Assembly: GCA_946614255.1 (NCBI GenBank)
Contig: CAMOGS010000008.1
Span: forward strand, 1-54,076
Length of the DNA stretch: 54,076 nucleotides
DNA from: UBA3871 sp002392265
GTDB lineage: Bacteria > Bacillota > Clostridia > Peptostreptococcales > Anaerovoracaceae
Reading direction: 5' to 3'
This document shows, one piece after another, positions 32,331 to 41,276 of this stretch. Numbering within the stretch: the first letter of the stretch is position 1; the number at the start of each line of letters is the position of its first letter. The notes beneath the pieces were generated by a model. The model made no database searches, was not told where the DNA came from, and saw only the letters and a list, made by a program, of their open reading frames with translations. The position numbers were made by a program, and so were the translations under genes.

Positions 32331-32389
32331 TTTGATAAATCTCCTTGTATGTAAATTATATTATAGTATTCCACAATACATTCCATAAT

Positions 32390-32418
32390 ATTGTAACATC
32401 TCTGCGCTTTATTTGCAA
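32390..32418 (-). promoter_or_regulatory. Sigma-A promoter of asnS
   Basis: On the minus strand TTGCAA (32413-32418), a 17-bp spacer and TACAAT (32390-32395), about 55 bases before the ATG. It is divergent to the topB promoter 36 bp away. Confidence 0.8.
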
Positions 32419-32453
32419 GGCAAAATGGGCTTTTCGGGTATTCGCTTTGGTAA

Positions 32454-32482
32454 TTGAAAAACACTTTGCGATTGTATATAAT
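32454..32482 (+). promoter_or_regulatory. Consensus promoter of the topoisomerase gene
   Basis: TTGAAA (32454-32459), a 17-bp spacer and TATAAT (32477-32482). The predicted start is about 30 bases before the ATG at 32519. Confidence 0.85.
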
Positions 32483-32518
32483 TATTTTTATAAATCTCGA
32501 AAGGAAAAAACCTTTTTA

Positions 32519-35500
32519 ATGAAGCTGATCATTGCAGAAAAACCTATGCTCGCCAGGGCCATCGCCGCCGCAATCGAAGGCAGCAGCGTAAACAAGGACG
32601 GCTATGCCGTAAAGGGCGAATACGCAATAGTTGCGGCCTTTGGTCACCTGCTGACTCTGAAGGAGCCCGAAGACTATGATGCGGAAGTATACGGCCGCTG
32701 GAGTCTCGAGGCTCTCCCTATCTTTTTTGAGGACTGGGGCAAAAAGCCGGGCGAAGGCAAAGAAGACAGACTTAATCTGATTGGCAGGCTCCTCGGCGAG
32801 GCCGAATGCGTCATCCACGCAGGCGACCCTGACGACGAAGGACAATACCTGATTGACGAGATTCTGCAATGGTTCAAATACAGCGGTCCTGTCTACCGGC
32901 TTTCTACAGGAGACACCACAGAGGCCGCACTTCGGAAAGCGCTCGCTAACCTGAAGGACAACAAAGAGTTCGAAAACTACGGTTGGTCCGCCCATGCGCG
33001 CTCTGTGGCGGACATCATGGTGGGCTACAACTTTTCGCGCTACTTTTCGCTGAAGAACCCCCACGTAAAAATGCTGACGGTTGGGCGCGTACAGACCCCT
33101 ACGCTGGGGCTTGTCGTAACCAGAGACCTCGCCATCGAAGACCACACCAAGCAGCGCTACTTCATCATCGGTGCCGACCTGACCGTGCAAGCGGCAGACG
33201 GCAAAAGAAAAACCGTCCACACCGTGTTTGAGCCCGCAAAGGACGACCCGAATCTCGAAGATGGCCGCATCTGCGACGAAGACTACGCCGCAGAGACGGT
33301 CGACGCGCTGAAGGGAAAGAGCTTTGACGGCGTGAAAGTCGAAATGAAGCAGCTTACGGAGCAGCCACCGCTGCCGTTTAACCTTGTAAAGCTGCAGACT
33401 TACTGCTCGGCAAAGTTTGGCTATGAGCCCGGGCAGGTTCTCGAAATCACCCAAAGTCTCAGAGACAAGCACAATGCCATCACATACAACCGTTCCGACT
33501 GCCAGTATCTGTCGGAGGAGCAGTTCAAAGAGTCGCCTGGCACCGTAAGACAGGTTATGGCAAATCTCTCAAATGACCCGGCGGGAAAGATTTTCGCCCG
33601 CCTTCCTATAGACACCGGCCTGCACAGCAAGGCATTTAACGACAAGTACATCTCGGCGCACACTGCGATAATCCCGCAAAACCGAAAGCTCGACATCACC
33701 CGGCTTACCGAGGAAGAGCGGAACGTATATCTCGCCATCGTCAAGTACTTTATGGCGCAGTTTCTACCACCGGCGCAGAAAGAACGCACCACGCTGGAGG
33801 CAGCGGTCGAGGGAGGAATGCTTCGCGCGGTTTCGACAAAAATCACAAGTGAGGGCTTCCTGAAGCTGATCAGACAGTCTGCAGGCGAGCAGGGCAGCGA
33901 GCAGGAGGAGGAAAATGAGCTCTCAAATATAGAGCCGGGGACTTACAGTGCGGCTTGCACAAAGGCGGGTGCAGAAGCTAAAGAGACAAAAGCGCCGCCC
34001 CGCTACACAAAGGCTTCGCTGAACGAAGACATGACGCGAATCGCACGCTATGTGACAGATCCCCGCGCAAAGGAGCTGCTGCTCGCAAAAGATAGGGAAA
34101 AGAAAGGCGAAAACGGAAGCATAGGAACTTCCGCAACGCGTTCGACAATCATAGATAATCTCGAAGCGCGCGGTTTTATCGAGAGTCGCGGAAAGCAGAT
34201 ACGCTCAACGGTTCTGGGGCGTGAGCTCTATCGGATACTTCCGGAGGAGCTGAAAAAGCCTGACATGACAGGCTACTGGTGGGCGGTTCAGCAGGAAATT
34301 CAGGATGGCGAAGTGCCTTGGACCGACCTGACAGACAGTGTCTTTGAGATGATTCAAAAGGTGCTTGGTACAGAATATCCAAAGGTGGATGCGTATCATG
34401 TGCCGGAAAGTATGAGGCGCGGCAAGCTGCTTCTCGGGGCTTGTCCACGCTGCGGCCGTGATGTCGTGGAGGGAACAAACGGCTTCGGATGCAGCGGCTA
34501 CGCGGACGGTTGCAGGTTTGTCATCTGGAAGACCGCAAAATCCGGCATGATGAGCCATGTGGAGGTAACCGCCGATATGGTTCATAAATGGCTTTCGGGC
34601 GGCTTTGAGGATGCCGAAAGGACTGTTTTCGAGAAGTCGCAGGGGAGTGCCAAAGGCAGTGGGAGCAGCGATGTCGGTGAAGCCCAGATGTCGTTTAATG
34701 CCGTACTCGAAGAGGCTTCGGAGGCTTCAAAGGGTGCAGGGGCCGAAAGGTCTTCGGTAATCCACCGTTCAAACGAAACGGTATTTATAAAGAGACTTTA
34801 CTCGGAAAAGAGTCGGAAGACTTATCCGGGAAAGGTGTATTTGGTAGATGACGGGCCGGGTTCGCAGTACGGTGCTTCCTTTGGGCTTGAAGAAATAGTA
34901 AATGAGCCGCCAAAGGCTCTTGGCAAATGCCCTCGCTGCGGCTGCGATGTCGTTGAGGGAAAAAGCGGCTACGGATGCAGCGGTTATAAGGAAGGATGCA
35001 AGTTTGTCATCTGGAAAAAAGCAAAATCCGGTATGATGAGCAAGGCAAAGGTGACGCGAGGAGCAGTTAAAAAGCTGCTGCGGAGCGAATGGATTGCCGA
35101 TGAGGCGGAGGGCGCACCTGAAGGCAGGCGGCGCACCGCGGACACCGTTCACATGCGCAGGCTCTATTCGTCCGCAAAGGATAAGATCTACAGCGGAGAC
35201 GTCTTCCTCTATGATGACGGGCCGGGTTCGCAGTACGGTGCTTCCTTTGGGCTCGCAGGCATATCAAACGACGGCCCGGAGGTCCTGGGAAAATGTCCTC
35301 GCTGCGGGAAAGACGTGACTGAAACCAGACTCGCCTTTAGCTGCAGCGGCTTTAGAGACGGCTGCAAGTTTGCAATCTGGAAAAACTCCAAGATGAAGCT
35401 GCTCGCAAATGTTACCTTTACCAAAACCGATGCGAAGAAATTTCTGGCGGGAAAGGCCGTCACAAAAAGCAAGCTCGTCGATAAAAAGGGCAATATCTTC

Positions 35501-35701
35501 AAGGCGGATTTAGTTATGGTCGAGGAGGCGGACAATCCTTACGGTCCCGTTTACCGTGTGGTTGAAGGCACCGAGGTGATTTTGGAGGTGAATTTGGGGA
35601 CAGGCACCAAAGTGGAAAAAAAGCTAAAAAAGGGACAGGGCGTACAGAGCGTTATGGATTTATCCGCCCTGAACCCGTCACAGTCTAAATCGTCTGAATA
35701 G
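32519..35701 (+). CDS. topB: DNA topoisomerase III-like type IA enzyme with three C-terminal zinc modules
   Basis: A 1060-residue topoisomerase. The ATG at 32519 was chosen because the TOPRIM domain begins there (MKLIIAEKPMLARAIAAAIEG) and a promoter lies just upstream. TOPRIM acidic residues: HAGDPDDEGQYLIDEI near 105. The catalytic Tyr is in AITYNRSDCQYLSEEQF near 320, where other members have TYPRSD. After about residue 635 come three repeats of a CPRCG...CSG...GC...IWK zinc module, interleaved with a LYSxxxKxYxGxVxLxDDGPGSQYGASFGL module. The last residues derive partly from a REP-like sequence. Relaxes or decatenates DNA; C-terminal modules probably bind single strands. Confidence 0.92.
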   Translation: MKLIIAEKPMLARAIAAAIEGSSVNKDGYAVKGEYAIVAAFGHLLTLKEPEDYDAEVYGRWSLEALPIFFEDWGKKPGEGKEDRLNLIGRLLGEAECVIHAGDPDDEGQYLIDEILQWFKYSGPVYRLSTGDTTEAALRKALANLKDNKEFENYGWSAHARSVADIMVGYNFSRYFSLKNPHVKMLTVGRVQTPTLGLVVTRDLAIEDHTKQRYFIIGADLTVQAADGKRKTVHTVFEPAKDDPNLEDGRICDEDYAAETVDALKGKSFDGVKVEMKQLTEQPPLPFNLVKLQTYCSAKFGYEPGQVLEITQSLRDKHNAITYNRSDCQYLSEEQFKESPGTVRQVMANLSNDPAGKIFARLPIDTGLHSKAFNDKYISAHTAIIPQNRKLDITRLTEEERNVYLAIVKYFMAQFLPPAQKERTTLEAAVEGGMLRAVSTKITSEGFLKLIRQSAGEQGSEQEEENELSNIEPGTYSAACTKAGAEAKETKAPPRYTKASLNEDMTRIARYVTDPRAKELLLAKDREKKGENGSIGTSATRSTIIDNLEARGFIESRGKQIRSTVLGRELYRILPEELKKPDMTGYWWAVQQEIQDGEVPWTDLTDSVFEMIQKVLGTEYPKVDAYHVPESMRRGKLLLGACPRCGRDVVEGTNGFGCSGYADGCRFVIWKTAKSGMMSHVEVTADMVHKWLSGGFEDAERTVFEKSQGSAKGSGSSDVGEAQMSFNAVLEEASEASKGAGAERSSVIHRSNETVFIKRLYSEKSRKTYPGKVYLVDDGPGSQYGASFGLEEIVNEPPKALGKCPRCGCDVVEGKSGYGCSGYKEGCKFVIWKKAKSGMMSKAKVTRGAVKKLLRSEWIADEAEGAPEGRRRTADTVHMRRLYSSAKDKIYSGDVFLYDDGPGSQYGASFGLAGISNDGPEVLGKCPRCGKDVTETRLAFSCSGFRDGCKFAIWKNSKMKLLANVTFTKTDAKKFLAGKAVTKSKLVDKKGNIFKADLVMVEEADNPYGPVYRVVEGTEVILEVNLGTGTKVEKKLKKGQGVQSVMDLSALNPSQSKSSE
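35591..35640. repeat. Partial REP-like sequence inside topB
   Basis: TTTGGGGACAGGCACCAAAG at 35593-35612 carries the same core as the palindromes at 27202, 35789 and 42301, and AAAGGGACAGG follows at 35630-35640. It is translated in the topB frame (NLGTGTKVEKKLKKGQG). Confidence 0.8.
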
Positions 35702-35730
35702 AGCGATATAGAGCTATGTGAAAAAAATAT

Positions 35731-35769
35731 AAAAAAAGGGACAAGGCATTTCTGACCTGTCCCTTTTTT
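35731..35769 (+). terminator. Intrinsic terminator after topB
   Basis: AAAAAAAGGGACAAGG and CCTGTCCCTTTTTT pair in a long stem with A and T runs on either side, 30 bp past the topB stop. The stem shares GGGACAGG with the REP-like core. Confidence 0.85.
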
Positions 35770-35788
35770 AGCTTTTTTGTCAGTTTGA

Positions 35789-35832
35789 GGACAGGCACCA
35801 AATTAGAATTTTTTCCAATTTGGTGCCTGTCC
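35789..35832. repeat. REP-like palindrome copy 2
   Basis: GGACAGGCACCAAATT (35789-35804) is repeated as an exact inverted copy AATTTGGTGCCTGTCC (35817-35832) around a 12-nt loop. It sits just before the stop codon of the small membrane protein gene, between convergent genes. Confidence 0.9.
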
Positions 35833-35842
35833 CCAAATTCGC

Positions 35843-36034
35843 CTAGTCGTCTTTTTTGGTGACCTTTGAAATGGCTACTGCGGCAAGTCCCGCTACTGCT
35901 GCCCCTGCAAGCAGTGCCTTTGCCGGATTATCTATTTTAGAAATTCCGTCGATATGCTTGTTTGAATAAAGCAGATCGTCGAGGCTCTTTCCGCCCTCGT
36001 CCATTATAAATTTCTTGTTTTCTTTCATTTCCAA
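35843..36034 (-). CDS. Small protein with glycine/alanine-rich hydrophobic tail, unknown function
   Basis: A 63-residue protein I do not recognise. Residues 1-40 are polar and charged (KENKKFIMDEGGKSLDDLLY), residues about 41-55 are an Ala/Gly-rich hydrophobic stretch (ALLAGAAVAGLAAVAIS), and it ends in basic and acidic residues (KVTKKDD). A second in-frame ATG at the third codon is also close to the AAAGGAGAGG ribosome binding site. It has its own promoter with a palindromic operator at the start site, which argues for a real, regulated gene. Confidence 0.65.
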   Translation of the reverse strand: MEMKENKKFIMDEGGKSLDDLLYSNKHIDGISKIDNPAKALLAGAAVAGLAAVAISKVTKKDD

Positions 36035-36052
36035 TCCTCTCCTTTAACTTAT

Positions 36053-36103
36053 CGTATACATATCGTATACGTGCATTATATCACAATTATTAAACTATAA
36101 CAA
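36053..36103 (-). promoter_or_regulatory. Promoter with palindromic CGTATAC operator for the small membrane protein gene
   Basis: On the minus strand TTGTTA (36098-36103), a 17-bp spacer and TATAAT (36075-36080) are followed by the inverted repeat CGTATAC-5 nt-GTATACG (36053-36071) exactly over the predicted start. A dimeric repressor bound there would block transcription; its identity is unknown. Confidence 0.75.
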
Positions 36104-36199
36104 CAATTATTGCAGGCCCCCTTTCGGCTTGACATAACCCCCCTGATATGGCAATATTATTTGGTAGATTAGATTATTTTTCAATAAGAGGGGATTAAT

Positions 36200-37852
36200 A
36201 TGTTAAGAAGAAAAGAAGGCCGAGAATTCATAGACGCCGAGCTTTTTAGTCGTATGCTCTGCTGCGGTGCGGCACAGCTCCAGGTACGCAAAGAAGAAGT
36301 AAATCGTCTCAACGTTTTCCCGGTTCCGGACGGTGATACGGGATCAAATATGTTCCTGACCATTGATGCGGTAAGATCTATAGCCGTTGGCAAGATGGAT
36401 CTCTCCGCATATGCTGCCGCAGCAGCAAAGGCCACCATGAGGGCAGCACGCGGCAACTCCGGCGTTATATTGTCACTCTTCTTCCGTGGTATGGCAGATG
36501 CATTTGCCGGCCATGCTACTGCGGATATAAAGCTCCTGATTGACGCTTTCCGCAGCGGCGCGGAATCTGCACGAAATGCTGTGATGAAACCTGTAGAGGG
36601 GACTATCCTTACGGTAATGCGTGAATGTACCGTATTCGAAAAGGAAGACTTCCCAAAGAATATTGAAAGCGGTATGGACAGCATTGCAAAGCTGGCAGGC
36701 GAAACCCTGAAGAAGACTCCTGACATGCTCCCTGCACTGAAGCGCGCAAACGTGGTAGACTCCGGTGGTTTTGGTTTTACCATCATCATTGCCGGAATGA
36801 TTAGTGCGTTAAAGGGTGTAAAGCCGGAAGAAATCGCAAAGCGCGAGGTAACGGAAGATTCCGATGAACTGCGCAGCGATGCAGACTTTTCAGCATTCTC
36901 AACCGAAGAAATCAAGTTCGGTTACTGCACGGAATGTCTGATGAACAGAAAAGAAAATATACCTGAAGAAAAGATAAACGAGCTCAGACCTTTCCTGGAC
37001 AATCTGGGTGACAGCATCGTTTTGGTTGCTGACGATGAAATCGTAAAGGTTCACGTTCACACGAACGAGCCTATGACGGTTATTTCACGCATGATGGAGT
37101 TCGGCGATCCTCAGTTTGTAAAGATCGAGAACATGCGTCAGCAGCACAGCGCTATCGTTACGTCAAAGGAGCAGGAAGAAAAGCCTCAGCTCAAGGATGA
37201 ATACGGCCTCGTAACCGTTGTAAACGGCGACGGTCTCAAAAACCTCTTCACAGAGCTTGGCGTAGGTTATGTGATTGCCGGCGGGCAGAGCATGAACCCG
37301 AGCACGGACGAATTCCTTAAGGCAATCCGCAGCCTCGGCTGCAAAAAGGTAATCCTGCTGCCTAACAATTCGAACATCGTTCTGACTGCAAAGCAGGCCG
37401 CAAACCTTGCTGATGATGTGGAGGTTTCGGTAGTAAAGACAACCACCATCCCGCAGGGCGTATCGGCTCTGATTTCATTCGACCCTGATGCCACTATGGA
37501 GCAGAACGTCGAAAACATGACGATGGCTGCAGAATCAGTGCTGACGCTTTCAATTGCGCGCGCTGTAAAGTCCGCTACCGTAAACGACATCGAGGTTCAC
37601 AAGCGCCAGTACATAGGCATCGTTGACAACGAGCTTTACTGCGCAGCAAATACAAGCTCCGACTGTCTGAAAATGCTTGCAAAGGAAATCGGCGACCGCG
37701 AGATTGTTACGGTTTACTACGGCAAGGGCATCAGCGCTTCGGAAGCAGAAAAGGCAGCAGAGACACTGAGAAGCGTGCTTTCGCCTAGACATGACGTGAC
37801 AGTCGTTCCGGGCAAGCAGCCGATTTATCACTATATCATATCTGCTGAATAA
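36200..37852 (+). CDS. fakA: Fatty acid kinase catalytic subunit FakA (DhaL/DAK2 domain)
   Basis: A 550-residue FakA homologue. The N-terminal DAK2/DhaL kinase domain (residues 1-200) has VNRLNVFPVPDGDTGSNMFL with metal-binding Asp residues and RAARGNSGVILSLFFRGMA. A middle linker and C-terminal domain (FGYCTECLM, GGQSMNPSTDEFLKAI, NNSNIVLTAKQAANLA) match the family. In Staphylococcus FakA phosphorylates fatty acids presented by DegV-type FakB; here a degV gene follows 18 bp downstream, so the two probably act together to incorporate exogenous fatty acids. An AGAGGGG ribosome binding site precedes the ATG. Confidence 0.9.
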   Translation: MLRRKEGREFIDAELFSRMLCCGAAQLQVRKEEVNRLNVFPVPDGDTGSNMFLTIDAVRSIAVGKMDLSAYAAAAAKATMRAARGNSGVILSLFFRGMADAFAGHATADIKLLIDAFRSGAESARNAVMKPVEGTILTVMRECTVFEKEDFPKNIESGMDSIAKLAGETLKKTPDMLPALKRANVVDSGGFGFTIIIAGMISALKGVKPEEIAKREVTEDSDELRSDADFSAFSTEEIKFGYCTECLMNRKENIPEEKINELRPFLDNLGDSIVLVADDEIVKVHVHTNEPMTVISRMMEFGDPQFVKIENMRQQHSAIVTSKEQEEKPQLKDEYGLVTVVNGDGLKNLFTELGVGYVIAGGQSMNPSTDEFLKAIRSLGCKKVILLPNNSNIVLTAKQAANLADDVEVSVVKTTTIPQGVSALISFDPDATMEQNVENMTMAAESVLTLSIARAVKSATVNDIEVHKRQYIGIVDNELYCAANTSSDCLKMLAKEIGDREIVTVYYGKGISASEAEKAAETLRSVLSPRHDVTVVPGKQPIYHYIISAE

Positions 37853-37870
37853 GGAGGATAAGAGGATAAC

Positions 37871-38734
37871 ATGAATCCATATACAATCATCACCGATTCC
37901 GGTTGTGACATCGATATAGCCACACTCGAGCAGTGGGGCGTAAAGTGTGCAGACCTTACTGTAAGAAATATTGAGGATTCCAGAATATATCTCAACAGAG
38001 AGGTAAAGCCTGAAAAGTTTTATACAGAAATGCGTGAAGGCTCTGTTTTCCAGACCTCCGCAGTTAATCCGGAAGGTTTTAAGAGAGTCTTCACAGAGGA
38101 GCTCATGCTCGGGAACGATATCATCTGTATCTGCGTTTCAGGCGGCATCAGCACAACCTGCCAGTCTGCTTTCATCGCAGCTCAGGAGCTCGAAAGCCAG
38201 TTCCCTGACCAGAAGATTGTCGTTATCGATTCTCTCTGCGCTTCTGAAGGCGAAGGGCTGCTTGTTTACCTCGCAGTGGAAAAGAAAAAGACAGGTGCCA
38301 CCCTCGAAGAGCTTGAGGGCTATGTAAATGAAACCATTCCGTCACTCAGCCACTGGTTTACGGTAGATGACCTGAAATACCTGAAGCGCGGCGGCAGAAT
38401 CAGCCCGACAGCTGCGTTTGCGGCAACAGTTCTCGACATCAAGCCTGTTATGCACGTTGATGACGAAGGCAAGCTGATTGCAATGTCAAAGGTTCGCGGC
38501 AGACGCCTGGCTATAAAGGCACTCGCCGACAAGTACAGCGAGCTCGCGGCAGATCCCGACGGCGGCATCTACTTCATCTCTCAGGGTGACTGCGCAGGTG
38601 ATGCGGCAATCCTCGAAAGCATGATTGAAGAAAAGCACGGACACGGTGCAGCCCACATCGGCTTTGTAGGTCCTGTAATCGGAGCACACTCCGGTCCGGG
38701 AACACTGGCACTGTTCTTTGTCGGGAAGAGATAA
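37871..38734 (+). CDS. DegV family protein, probable fatty-acid-binding FakB subunit
   Basis: A 287-residue DegV-fold protein that binds one fatty acid and presents it to FakA. Visible motifs: IITDSGCDID at the start, VFQTSAVNPEGFKRVF near 60 in place of the usual TSQP, ICVSGGISTTCQSAFIAAQEL, SEGEGLLVYLAV and the C-terminal LVDDLKYLKRGGRIS-like VDDLKYLKRGGRIS near 165. It is separated from fakA by 18 bp with AAGGAGG between, and a strong terminator follows. Which fatty acid is preferred cannot be told. Confidence 0.9.
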   Translation: MNPYTIITDSGCDIDIATLEQWGVKCADLTVRNIEDSRIYLNREVKPEKFYTEMREGSVFQTSAVNPEGFKRVFTEELMLGNDIICICVSGGISTTCQSAFIAAQELESQFPDQKIVVIDSLCASEGEGLLVYLAVEKKKTGATLEELEGYVNETIPSLSHWFTVDDLKYLKRGGRISPTAAFAATVLDIKPVMHVDDEGKLIAMSKVRGRRLAIKALADKYSELAADPDGGIYFISQGDCAGDAAILESMIEEKHGHGAAHIGFVGPVIGAHSGPGTLALFFVGKR

Positions 38735-38754
38735 GTAAAACAGACATAAAAAAT

Positions 38755-38792
38755 AACGGAGGATAGGCTCGCAGCTTGTCCTCCGTTTTTTT
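38755..38792. terminator. Intrinsic terminator after fakA-degV
   Basis: AACGGAGGATA pairs with TGTCCTCCGTT around a 10-nt loop, followed by seven T on the plus strand. It lies between the degV gene and the convergent GGDEF gene. Confidence 0.9.
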
Positions 38793-38795
38793 ACT

Positions 38796-39983
38796 TTATT
38801 CTTTATTATCCCCGTGATGCTTTCTCTTTTCCGCGTACATCAGCTCGTCCGCCTTTTTTATGGCCTCATCGATAGGGAGACTACCGCGGTAGATGCCGGC
38901 GGAAAAACGAACGCCGATGCCCGCAGTTTCTTTGGAAGCTTCAAAGCCGGCTTCCATTGCAGTAAAGCGATTTTGAAGCTCTGCGTCACTGCAGTCGCTC
39001 CTCATTACCACAACAAACTCGTCGCCGCCCATACGTGCGGTAATTCCGTCGTAGAACTTCGTTTTGAGCTCGTCCGAAAGAAGCTTTAATATCATATCGC
39101 CCTTTTCATGGCCGTAATTGTCGTTGATTTTCTTGAAATAATCGAGATCCAGATATATTACGGTCTTTTCGCCCGGATATACCCTTTCCGCCTCGCGGTA
39201 AAGCTTGTGCCTGTTGTAAAGGCCTGTAAGGAAGTCCGTCATAGCCAGCTCGTGGAGCCTGCTTTCGTATTTTCTCTGCTTTGTCACATCCCTTGCAAGT
39301 CCCGCAGTTCCTATAATCGTTCCCTTTCCGGTGGTGATAGGGGTTTTGTAGGTGATCATCGTTTTTATGCCGTCCGGAGTGTTAACAGCCTCTTCAAAGG
39401 AGCAGGCCTTGTTCTCCCTCAGCGTCACCTCTTCAGACTCCTGGCAGGCAAAAGCCTCATCCTCGGACACATTCCATATGTAAGCATGCTTCCTGCCCTC
39501 GATGTCCTCTTTGCTCCTCGAAACCGTATAGCAAAATGCATCGTTTACGTTAAAATGTGAGCCGTCGAGTGCTTTGTACCAGATTAGGTCCGGGGCCAGG
39601 TTTGTCGTTGTTTCGAGCATATTCCACGCCGCATGGTACAAATAATTTCCGATTACTCCGTAAAGTGCCCTGTTCAGCTGGAATGCAAAATATTCAGGTG
39701 GTGTGCTCGGCGACAAAATACAGCTTATCGCCTTTGTGTCAGTCGGCACAGTGTCACTTACCAATATCGTATAAATAAACTCCGCCGGCTCCGACTTCGC
39801 ACCTTCAACGCTGTCAACTATCCTGATACCCAGATGCTTGTAGTCGAAAGCTTCATTTGGAAGTTCCTTTTCCATGCAAAGAATGGCCGTATCCTTGAAG
39901 GTCACATCAGAAATGACCGCATCAATCCGCTCCTTTGTTATGAGCTTTGTAAGGAGCATAATGTTCACATTCAGTCTAAACAT
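38796..39983 (-). CDS. PAS-GGDEF protein (probable diguanylate cyclase)
   Basis: A 395-residue protein. Residues 1-110 form a poorly conserved N-terminal region, residues about 120-245 a PAS-like domain (ETTTNLAPDLIWYKALDGSHFNVND, ending GLARDVTKQRKYE), and residues about 250-390 a complete GGDEF domain: DFLTGLYNRHKLY, YLDLDYFKKINDNYGHEKGD and MGGDEFVVVM. The allosteric RxxD site upstream of GGDEF reads KFYD, so product inhibition may be weak. It probably makes c-di-GMP in response to a ligand at the PAS domain. A coiled region of nothing else; the terminator after degV also ends this gene. Confidence 0.9.
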   Translation of the reverse strand: MFRLNVNIMLLTKLITKERIDAVISDVTFKDTAILCMEKELPNEAFDYKHLGIRIVDSVEGAKSEPAEFIYTILVSDTVPTDTKAISCILSPSTPPEYFAFQLNRALYGVIGNYLYHAAWNMLETTTNLAPDLIWYKALDGSHFNVNDAFCYTVSRSKEDIEGRKHAYIWNVSEDEAFACQESEEVTLRENKACSFEEAVNTPDGIKTMITYKTPITTGKGTIIGTAGLARDVTKQRKYESRLHELAMTDFLTGLYNRHKLYREAERVYPGEKTVIYLDLDYFKKINDNYGHEKGDMILKLLSDELKTKFYDGITARMGGDEFVVVMRSDCSDAELQNRFTAMEAGFEASKETAGIGVRFSAGIYRGSLPIDEAIKKADELMYAEKRKHHGDNKE

Positions 39984-40067
39984 TCTATCCCTCTTTTCGA
40001 TGTATTATAATATCACAAACTTCAATTTTTTTAAGTATACTCTGAGTAAAAATAAGCGTCAATATTT

Positions 40068-41189
40068 TTACCTTTTTTCTACCAGATATAAATATTCTCT
40101 CACATGTATGTCGCGCGCCGAAAGGTTGCGACTGCCGCGGAACGTGTTGTATTCCTTGTCAAGCACGCACACATCCCCGAGCTTTTCCAGCATTTCCACC
40201 ATATCCTCCTTTGAAATAAAGCCCTCGTCGCTAAAGGAGATTAAAAGATGCGATGCCTTCAAATCGGTACAGAGCTGCTGCATCGCAGCGAGTGCTTCCC
40301 TCCTGCGATTGTACCTCGACCTGTTCCAGCCCTTTGGAATACCCGAAACCTTGCTGACATCTGCCGGTCTCTCGTAGTCGTTTATCAGATTCAGCATAAA
40401 ATAGTTCGAGCCGTAGGGATGCTCATTATAAGGCGGATCTATATAGGCGAGATCCATTTCGGGAAGCTCTCCTGCCAGCTCGTTCGCATCGCGCCGCGTC
40501 ACATGCGTTTCGCACGAAAACTCGCTGAAAACAGGGAGCTTTAGCTCAATATCGCCCATAATCCGGCTGAGTGCGTTCTGCCCATCGCCGCCGAACTTGC
40601 CGATGCCTGTGTGCTTGCTCTTGTAAAAGCCTTTGAACACGCCGCTTGTGTTGGTGTGTACCGAGGCTTCGCAAAGCAGCGGCCCCAAAAGATAGGTGCG
40701 GAAGGGTTCCGGCACTTCCTCCAGAAGCTGCCGCGCCGTGTCGATATACATCGCATTTCGCCGGGTGTAAAAGACGCGCTCGCCCGACTTTATGTCGCGG
40801 TCCGACTGCGGACTGTAAAGCTCCGTGATAAAGCCCGCGCAAAGCGGCTCCTTCAAAAGCCTTTCGGTGGTTTTTTCGAAAAAGCGCGAAAGCCTATTCA
40901 TGTCAACCTGCTCACGGTTTGCGAGGTAGCACTGATTCACCCTCTGCGCATAGCCTTCAAGATCGTTGGCGTAGAGCACCGACGAATAAGCCTTGAGGTA
41001 GCGCGAAACCACCCCGGAGCCGGCGAAGACATCTGCCGCTATGAGCTTGTCCTTGCCGAGTCTGCGTCTGACTTCATCCAGCGCTGTGCCGATGAAAGGC
41101 AAAAGTGCGCGCTTGTTGCCTATGTATGTGATGAGCTGCTGCGAAAGGAAGCTCGGGTTTTCGGTTTTCGTTTGGGTTTTTGTCTGCAT
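40068..41189 (-). CDS. Orphan D12-class DNA adenine N6-methyltransferase
   Basis: A 373-residue Dam-type methylase. Motif X/I: LITYIGNKRALLPFI near 20, then AADVFAGSGVVSRYL near 50 binds AdoMet; the catalytic DPPY is in LAYIDPPYNEHPYG near 252. The DNA recognition part lies between. No restriction endonuclease or specificity subunit is adjacent, so it is solitary in this window and may be regulatory or a phage remnant. The N-terminus MQTKTQTKTENPSFLSQQ is polar. Target site unknown; D12 enzymes often modify GATC or related palindromes. Confidence 0.88.
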   Translation of the reverse strand: MQTKTQTKTENPSFLSQQLITYIGNKRALLPFIGTALDEVRRRLGKDKLIAADVFAGSGVVSRYLKAYSSVLYANDLEGYAQRVNQCYLANREQVDMNRLSRFFEKTTERLLKEPLCAGFITELYSPQSDRDIKSGERVFYTRRNAMYIDTARQLLEEVPEPFRTYLLGPLLCEASVHTNTSGVFKGFYKSKHTGIGKFGGDGQNALSRIMGDIELKLPVFSEFSCETHVTRRDANELAGELPEMDLAYIDPPYNEHPYGSNYFMLNLINDYERPADVSKVSGIPKGWNRSRYNRRREALAAMQQLCTDLKASHLLISFSDEGFISKEDMVEMLEKLGDVCVLDKEYNTFRGSRNLSARDIHVREYLYLVEKR

Positions 41190-41276
41190 TTTCGTCTTCG
41201 TTAAAATAAAGTGGAGGTTATTCTATTTAAATGTTATTATACTGTTAGCAACATTTTTTGACAAACGGAGTTATAT

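Noticed and set aside
32331..32389. T-box leader for asnS
   Set aside because: The promoter leaves only a 50-nt leader and no T-box motif is found.
32516..33472. 318-codon frame antisense to topB
   Set aside because: TOPRIM and catalytic motifs are on the plus strand; the antisense frame has no ribosome binding site.
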